Source: Lautropia sp. SCN 70-15 (GTDB lineage Bacteria; Pseudomonadota; Gammaproteobacteria; Burkholderiales; Burkholderiaceae_E). Taken from it: a stretch of 11,092 nucleotides of DNA. Location of the stretch: NCBI GenBank assembly GCA_001724315.1, contig MEEC01000072.1:1-11092 (forward strand), written 5' to 3'. Made by a program: the position numbers and the translations under genes. Shown one piece after another: positions 7,958-11,092 of the stretch. Each line of letters begins with the position of its first letter. The first letter of the stretch is position 1. The notes under the pieces are model-generated. The model was not told the DNA's origin. It worked only from the letters and a program-made list of their open reading frames with translations, and did no database searches.

Positions 7958-7985
7958 CGGGGGGCGCAGCCTGCTGCGCCCCCCG
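7958..7985 (-). promoter_or_regulatory. Perfect 12-bp hairpin between binding-protein gene and livH
   Basis: The arms at 7958-7969 and 7974-7985 are perfectly complementary (CGGGGGGCGCAG and its complement) with a 4-nt loop. No T run follows on either strand, so it is not a standard intrinsic terminator. In the operon's transcription direction it follows the binding-protein stop and ends 14 nt before the livH ATG. Such hairpins after binding-protein genes commonly protect the upstream mRNA from 3' decay and raise binding protein over permease; that role here is inference. It may also limit ribosome access to livH. Confidence 0.75.
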
Positions 7986-7994
7986 GTTCGAACG

Positions 7995-8022
7995 CGCCCG
8001 CGGTCGTTGCCGGCCGCGGGCG
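7995..8022 (-). promoter_or_regulatory. Second hairpin, 9-bp stem, in the same gap
   Basis: The arms CGCCCGCGG at 7995-8003 and CCGCGGGCG at 8014-8022 are perfectly complementary around a 10-nt loop. It stands 9 bp from the other hairpin, so the two form a tandem structure in the 122-bp gap after the binding-protein gene. A third, weak 5-bp stem (8045-8049 with 8056-8060) lies right behind the stop codon. No T tract follows, so mRNA stabilisation or partial attenuation is likelier than termination. Confidence 0.6.
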
Positions 8023-8065
8023 AAGGCACTGCGAAAGCGGCCGCCGGGCGATCAGGCCCGAGGGC

Positions 8066-9370
8066 TCAGCACTTCGCTCCCTTGAAGCCGGCCTTGATCC
8101 AGTCCTCGGCCTTCATGTCGGCAGGCGGGTTCACGCACTCCGCAGGGAAGCGGACGATGTCGACGATGTCGACCCGCTTCTTCTCCTTGTTGTACTGCGT
8201 GCGGCCGATCGCGGTCGGCTGGATCGCCTGGTGGCCCTTGCCGTTGGCCATCTGGATCTTGCCGGCCGGCGACTCCCACTCGAAGCCCTTCAGCGCGGCG
8301 GCGAGCTGCTCGGGGCCGGGCTTCTTGCCGCCGTTCGCGGCGATCGCCTTCTCGGCGACGAGCTTCAGGCCCAGCAGCGCCTGCGCCATCCGGTACGGCG
8401 CCTGCACCGGGTACACGTTGTACTTCTTCTCGTACTCGGAGAACCACCAGCGGTTGAGCGGCGTGTCGGGCGACATCAGGCCGTAGGCGCCACGGGCGCC
8501 GAGGATCACGCCGTCGGGCATCTTGTCGCCCAGGCCAGGCAGCACGTGGTCGCCGGCCGAGAGCACCACCTGCGAGCGCTTCATCAGGCCCCGCGGCGCC
8601 GACTGCAGCATCAGGGCCTGCAGGTCGCCGCCCCACAGGCTCGAGTGGGTGATCGACGCGGGCTTCTGCAGGAGCGCCGAGATCTCGGTGCCGTACTGGC
8701 CGGCGCCGAACTTCGGCCGCAGGTCCTGGCCGGTCTTCGCGTTCGGGTACAGCTGCTCCATCGTGAGCTGGAAGTCCTTCAGCGAGTCGTGGCCCCAGGC
8801 GTAGTCCTGGTTGATGTAGTTGATCGAGTCGACCTTGACGTCCTTCGCCTTCAGGTAGCGGCCCAGCGCCACGTTGTCCATCGTGGCGTGGGCGGCGGTG
8901 CGGAACACGTACTCGTAGTCGCGCTCCTCGAAGATCCGCGGCGTGCCGCAGTCGTAGAGGATCAGGAAGCGCTTCATCTCCTCGGCCACCGGCGCCACCG
9001 CCAGGCAGTCGCCGGAGCTCACGTAGCCGACCACCACATCGACGTTCTCGCGGTCGTACAGGTTCTTCAGCTCCTGCACCTGCTTGGTCGCCCCGCCGGC
9101 CTCGTCGACGTAGATCGCCTCGACCTTCATGCCGCCGAAGCCCTTCTTGTCGTAGGGTGCCGGCGCCGTGCCGTTGTTGAAGGCCTCGACCAGAAGCTTG
9201 GCCCCGTTCACCGCCGGGATGCCGAAGCTCTCGGCCGCCTGCCCCGACAGGAAGCTGACGACGCCGATGCGGAAAGTTTCCTGCGCCTGGGCCGTGGAAA
9301 GCCCGGCCAGGCCGAAGGCAGCCGCGATGGCGGCCGCCCCGAGCGTGGGCGCGAATCTGCTGCGTTTCAT
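8066..9370 (-). CDS. Periplasmic Liv-type ABC transporter substrate-binding protein
   Basis: The precursor is 434 residues, with a Sec signal peptide: basic MKRSR, a hydrophobic core to about residue 24, and likely cleavage at AQA/QE after residue 29. There is no lipobox, so the mature protein should be soluble in the periplasm. The mature part is a type I two-lobe binding protein of the Peripla_BP_6 kind: FRIGVVSFLSGQAAESFGIP at 33-52, then INQDYAWGHDSLKDF at 186-200. Four cysteines (122, 141, 412 and the very last residue 434) could form disulfides. The ATG at 9370 was preferred to longer readings because it has GAGGAGA upstream and begins the signal peptide. The ATG overlaps the regulator's stop as TAATG. 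The ligand is not predictable; the downstream acyl-CoA ligase suggests a carboxylate. Confidence 0.93.
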   Translation of the reverse strand: MKRSRFAPTLGAAAIAAAFGLAGLSTAQAQETFRIGVVSFLSGQAAESFGIPAVNGAKLLVEAFNNGTAPAPYDKKGFGGMKVEAIYVDEAGGATKQVQELKNLYDRENVDVVVGYVSSGDCLAVAPVAEEMKRFLILYDCGTPRIFEERDYEYVFRTAAHATMDNVALGRYLKAKDVKVDSINYINQDYAWGHDSLKDFQLTMEQLYPNAKTGQDLRPKFGAGQYGTEISALLQKPASITHSSLWGGDLQALMLQSAPRGLMKRSQVVLSAGDHVLPGLGDKMPDGVILGARGAYGLMSPDTPLNRWWFSEYEKKYNVYPVQAPYRMAQALLGLKLVAEKAIAANGGKKPGPEQLAAALKGFEWESPAGKIQMANGKGHQAIQPTAIGRTQYNKEKKRVDIVDIVRFPAECVNPPADMKAEDWIKAGFKGAKC

Positions 9371-10170
9371 TACGGTGTCTCCTCTGTCTCTGTGGTTGCT
9401 GCAGGGTGGGAAGTGAAGCCCTGTTCGGGCCAATCGACGGGTGCCTCGACATCGAGCCGGGCCACCCGGTAACCGCGCTGGAAATCCACGAAATGCCGGT
9501 GGGTCCAGGCCTCGGCCTCGTCGGGGTCGCGCCGCCGGATCGCCTCGACGATGCGCCGGTGCGCCTCGAGATTGCGCGCGCCCGCCTGCGGCAGCGTGCG
9601 CCGCAGCCGCTCGAAGCTCGGCGCGAGCAAGAGGCTGACCGGTTCGCGCGCGAGCATCAGCACCCGGTTGCCCGAGGCACGAGCCACCAGGGCATGGAAC
9701 TGGACGTCCAGATCGATGTAGGACTCGCCCCTGGCGAGCACGGCCTCGGTGCGGGCCAGGTTCTCGTCGAGCGCGGCGAGATCGCTTTCGGTCGCGTGCC
9801 CGGCCGCGAGCCGGGCCGCGCGCGGCTCGAGCGTGACGCCGACCTCCCAGAGTTCGCGGAAACTGACCGCTTCGAGCACCATCGCGCGCATGGCGCGCGG
9901 GGCGAGATCCCCCATTCCGGGCTGCGCGATCCGCAGCCGGCGGCCCGCGGCCCGCACCAGCAGGCCTTCCTGCTCGAGCAGGCGAATCGCCTCGCGGACC
10001 GTGGAGCGGTTGACCCCGAAGGTCTCGGCGAGCGCCTGCTCGGTAGGCAGCGGATCGCCCGGCTTCAGGTGCCCGTCGAGGATGCGCCGCTCGATCCGGT
10101 CGGACAGCACCCGGTAGGCCGGGGCGTGCCGAAGCGGTGCGAACACTGTCGATGCAGTGCGGCGCTCCAC
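9370..10170 (-). CDS. GntR family transcriptional regulator, FadR/FCD subfamily
   Basis: A DNA-binding repressor or activator that probably senses a carboxylate ligand. With the GTG start at 10170 it has 266 residues. An N-terminal winged helix-turn-helix spans about residues 15-82 (LPTEQALAETFGVNRSTVRE at 41-60), followed by an all-helical FCD ligand domain. The FCD metal-site pattern is visible: D155 and H159 in DLDVQFH, H204 in EAHRRI and H226 in HRHF. GTG at 10170 is preferred because a strong GAGGGGGAGA site precedes it by 8 nt; a GTG at 10224 would add 18 poorly family-like residues. It is the first gene of the transport operon and its TAA overlaps the binding-protein ATG, so regulator and transporter are made from one transcript and autoregulation is likely. 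The probable operator is at 10291-10307. Confidence 0.92.
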   Translation of the reverse strand: MERRTASTVFAPLRHAPAYRVLSDRIERRILDGHLKPGDPLPTEQALAETFGVNRSTVREAIRLLEQEGLLVRAAGRRLRIAQPGMGDLAPRAMRAMVLEAVSFRELWEVGVTLEPRAARLAAGHATESDLAALDENLARTEAVLARGESYIDLDVQFHALVARASGNRVLMLAREPVSLLLAPSFERLRRTLPQAGARNLEAHRRIVEAIRRRDPDEAEAWTHRHFVDFQRGYRVARLDVEAPVDWPEQGFTSHPAATTETEETP

Positions 10171-10178
10171 GATCGCTG

Positions 10179-10188
10179 TCTCCCCCTC
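10179..10188 (-). promoter_or_regulatory. Ribosome binding site that fixes the gntR start
   Basis: On the minus strand GAGGGGGAGA ends 8 nt before the GTG at 10170. It is the best ribosome site near the 5' end of the gene and supports this GTG over the upstream GTG at 10224, which has no comparable site. Confidence 0.65.
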
Positions 10189-10254
10189 GCCCCGTTTACT
10201 GGTCGGGTCCGCGGAAGCACCCACGGCCCATCGTGTTCTGTTGCGGCAGACCTT

Positions 10255-10278
10255 GGTTCTTGCCCAGGGGTTCTTGCC
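10255..10278. repeat. 10-bp direct repeat, period 14 bp
   Basis: GGTTCTTGCC occurs twice exactly, at 10255-10264 and 10269-10278, separated by 4 bp. It lies 12 bp from the GntR-type palindrome on the side of the gntR operon. It could be a site for a second regulator or chance; no family motif was recognised. Confidence 0.5.
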
Positions 10279-10290
10279 ACGGCGTTTGCC

Positions 10291-10307
10291 CGATTGTCGG
10301 ACAACCG
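10291..10307. promoter_or_regulatory. Probable GntR/FadR-type operator
   Basis: CGATTGTC-G-GACAACCG is a 17-bp inverted repeat with one mismatch. Its core TTGTCGGACAA (10294-10304) fits the FadR-subfamily consensus TNGTNNNACNA fully. It lies in the divergent region 120 bp upstream of the chosen gntR start and 141 bp upstream of the deaminase-like start, so one site could control both directions. Binding by the adjacent GntR protein is inference. Confidence 0.7.
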
Positions 10308-10448
10308 ATTCGAGGCTGGATGCTGAACCGAGCGTTATTCGGCGTCAAGAAGATTCGATGCTGCACCGCAGCGTGCGACGGACTCGACAACCCCGCCCCG
10401 CAGGCGGCAGGATCGAAGTCCCTTCACCCCCTCCACCGACAAGGACCC

Positions 10449-11092
10449 ATGGCCACGCTCCACAGCTTCGAAGCCGGCGGCTACGCCTTCCTGGAAGGCG
10501 GCTTTCCCTATTCGCAGGGCGTCCACGCCTTGCCGGGCTTCGAGCTCCGGCGGGCGCGCTTCGCCCATCCGATGTCCGTCGCCGCGGGCTTCGACGCGAT
10601 CGCCGCCCACCTCAATGCGCTCGGGCGCCCGCTCACCGCGCTCGCGGCCTGCGAGCTCAGGTCGCCCTCGCAGATGAGCTTCGAGGGCTTCCGCAGCTTC
10701 AACGTGGGCTATGTCCAGGTCCTCGAGCGCTGGGGGCTGGTGGCCAACGGCCTGAACCCGGTGGCCCGCAGCAACGTGTGCCCCGAGTTCGACGCACCCG
10801 CCGAACCGGCCTTCCACGCCTTCTGCTACACGGTCGAGGCGCCCGCCGGCGCCCCGCCCACCTGGGTGGTGGCCGGCAGCGGCGAATGGCCCGAGGGCAC
10901 GACCTTCCCCGACAACATCGTCGCGCGCGGCGACCTGAGCGAAGGCGGGCTGGACAGGAAGATCGGCTTCGTGGTCGAGACGATGCAGGCGCGCGCCGCC
11001 GGCCTGGGCGGCAACTGGTCGGACCTGACCGCCTCGAACGTGTACACGGTGCACGACTTCCACCCTTCGCTGAGGCGGCGCTTCGCCGAGGC
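10449..11092 (+). CDS. Tandem RidA-like protein, possibly CnbZ-type 2-aminomuconate deaminase (3' end outside window)
   Basis: The 214 codons present run off the right edge. The sequence looks like two RidA (YjgF)-like halves. The first contains LNALGRPLTALAACELRSP (56-72), a FRSFNVGYVQVLERWG segment (81-96) and ARSNVCPE (106-113), whose arginine sits where RidA has its catalytic Arg. The second contains VVETMQARAAGLGGNWSDLT (175-194) followed by VYTVHDFHPSL. From memory the wording resembles CnbZ, the 2-amino-5-chloromuconate deaminase of Comamonas, which hydrolyses an enamine/imine to release ammonia; I could not check this. The ATG at 10449 has AAGGA only 3 nt upstream, a short spacing, and no in-frame alternative start was seen nearby. 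It is divergent from the GntR-led transport operon and shares its control region, so it may be the first gene of the matching catabolic operon. Confidence 0.6.
   Translation, partial: MATLHSFEAGGYAFLEGGFPYSQGVHALPGFELRRARFAHPMSVAAGFDAIAAHLNALGRPLTALAACELRSPSQMSFEGFRSFNVGYVQVLERWGLVANGLNPVARSNVCPEFDAPAEPAFHAFCYTVEAPAGAPPTWVVAGSGEWPEGTTFPDNIVARGDLSEGGLDRKIGFVVETMQARAAGLGGNWSDLTASNVYTVHDFHPSLRRRFAE

Larger units (their letters stand above)
10171..10448. promoter_or_regulatory. Divergent intergenic control region
   Basis: These 278 bp separate the divergent starts of the GntR-led operon and the deaminase-like gene. They hold no gene I can support. Visible elements are the regulator's ribosome site, a 10-bp direct repeat (10255-10278), a GntR-type palindrome (10291-10307), and repeated pieces in the deaminase leader: GATTCGA(G/T)GCTG at 10307-10318 and 10352-10363. 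I could not place -35/-10 pairs with confidence on either strand, although both promoters must lie here if the operons start in this gap. Confidence 0.7.

Noticed and set aside
10171..10224. Upstream GTG at 10224 as gntR start
   Set aside because: No ribosome site precedes it, the added residues are not family-like, and the GTG at 10170 has a strong site.
10286..10322. Possible sigma-70 boxes (TTGCCC or TTGTCG with TGGATG) near the palindrome
   Set aside because: The -10 matches are poor (about 2 of 6), so no promoter is called.
10360..10372. Short hairpin GCTGC-ACC-GCAGC in the deaminase leader
   Set aside because: Only a 5-bp stem, common by chance in this composition; no terminator or riboswitch features around it.
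10335..11063. Minus-strand open frame opposite the deaminase-like gene
   Set aside because: The plus-strand frame has RidA-like wording and a ribosome site; the antisense product is not recognisable.

Overview
The window is GC-rich, roughly 70% by eye, with strongly GC-biased third codon positions, very dense coding, and many overlapping start and stop codons. This fits a high-GC proteobacterium of the beta or gamma class. The sequence alone does not settle the lineage. The ABC/acyl-CoA ligase operon is of a kind common in Burkholderiales, but the aroA and its hisC-tyrA-aroA setting look more like Pseudomonas or Xanthomonas than like the class I aroA I know from Burkholderia, Ralstonia or Bordetella.

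Region 1 (1-2860, minus strand) is an aromatic amino acid / histidine block. It is transcribed hisC -> tyrA -> aroA, with gaps of 3 and 43 bp, and aroA runs off the left edge. Upstream of hisC, where pheA sits in many beta- and gammaproteobacteria, there is a 92-bp gap and then an unrelated operon.

Region 2 (2953-10170, minus strand) is a seven-gene, tightly packed transport operon. In transcription order it holds a GntR/FCD regulator, a periplasmic Liv-type binding protein, permeases LivH-like and LivM-like, ATPases LivG-like and LivF-like, and a class I adenylate-forming (acyl-CoA ligase type) enzyme. Six of the junctions inside or at the ends of these genes are 1-4 bp overlaps or 2-bp gaps. 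The one wide gap inside the operon (122 bp, binding protein to livH) carries two perfect GC-rich hairpins. The logical reading is import of an organic acid, trapping or activation as a CoA thioester, and control by an autoregulated GntR repressor. The ligand is unknown.

Region 3 (10171-10448) is a divergent intergenic region. It contains a near-perfect 17-bp palindrome with a GntR/FadR-type core, a 10-bp direct repeat, and leader repeats.

Region 4 (10449-11092, plus strand, partial) is a divergently transcribed gene resembling tandem RidA-like / CnbZ-like (2-aminomuconate-type) deaminases. If it shares the operator, the substrate may be nitrogen-containing or aromatic. That would make this an uncharacterised transport-plus-catabolism module that has landed beside a housekeeping aromatic-amino-acid block. 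No RNA genes, CRISPR arrays, insertion sequences or phage genes were seen.
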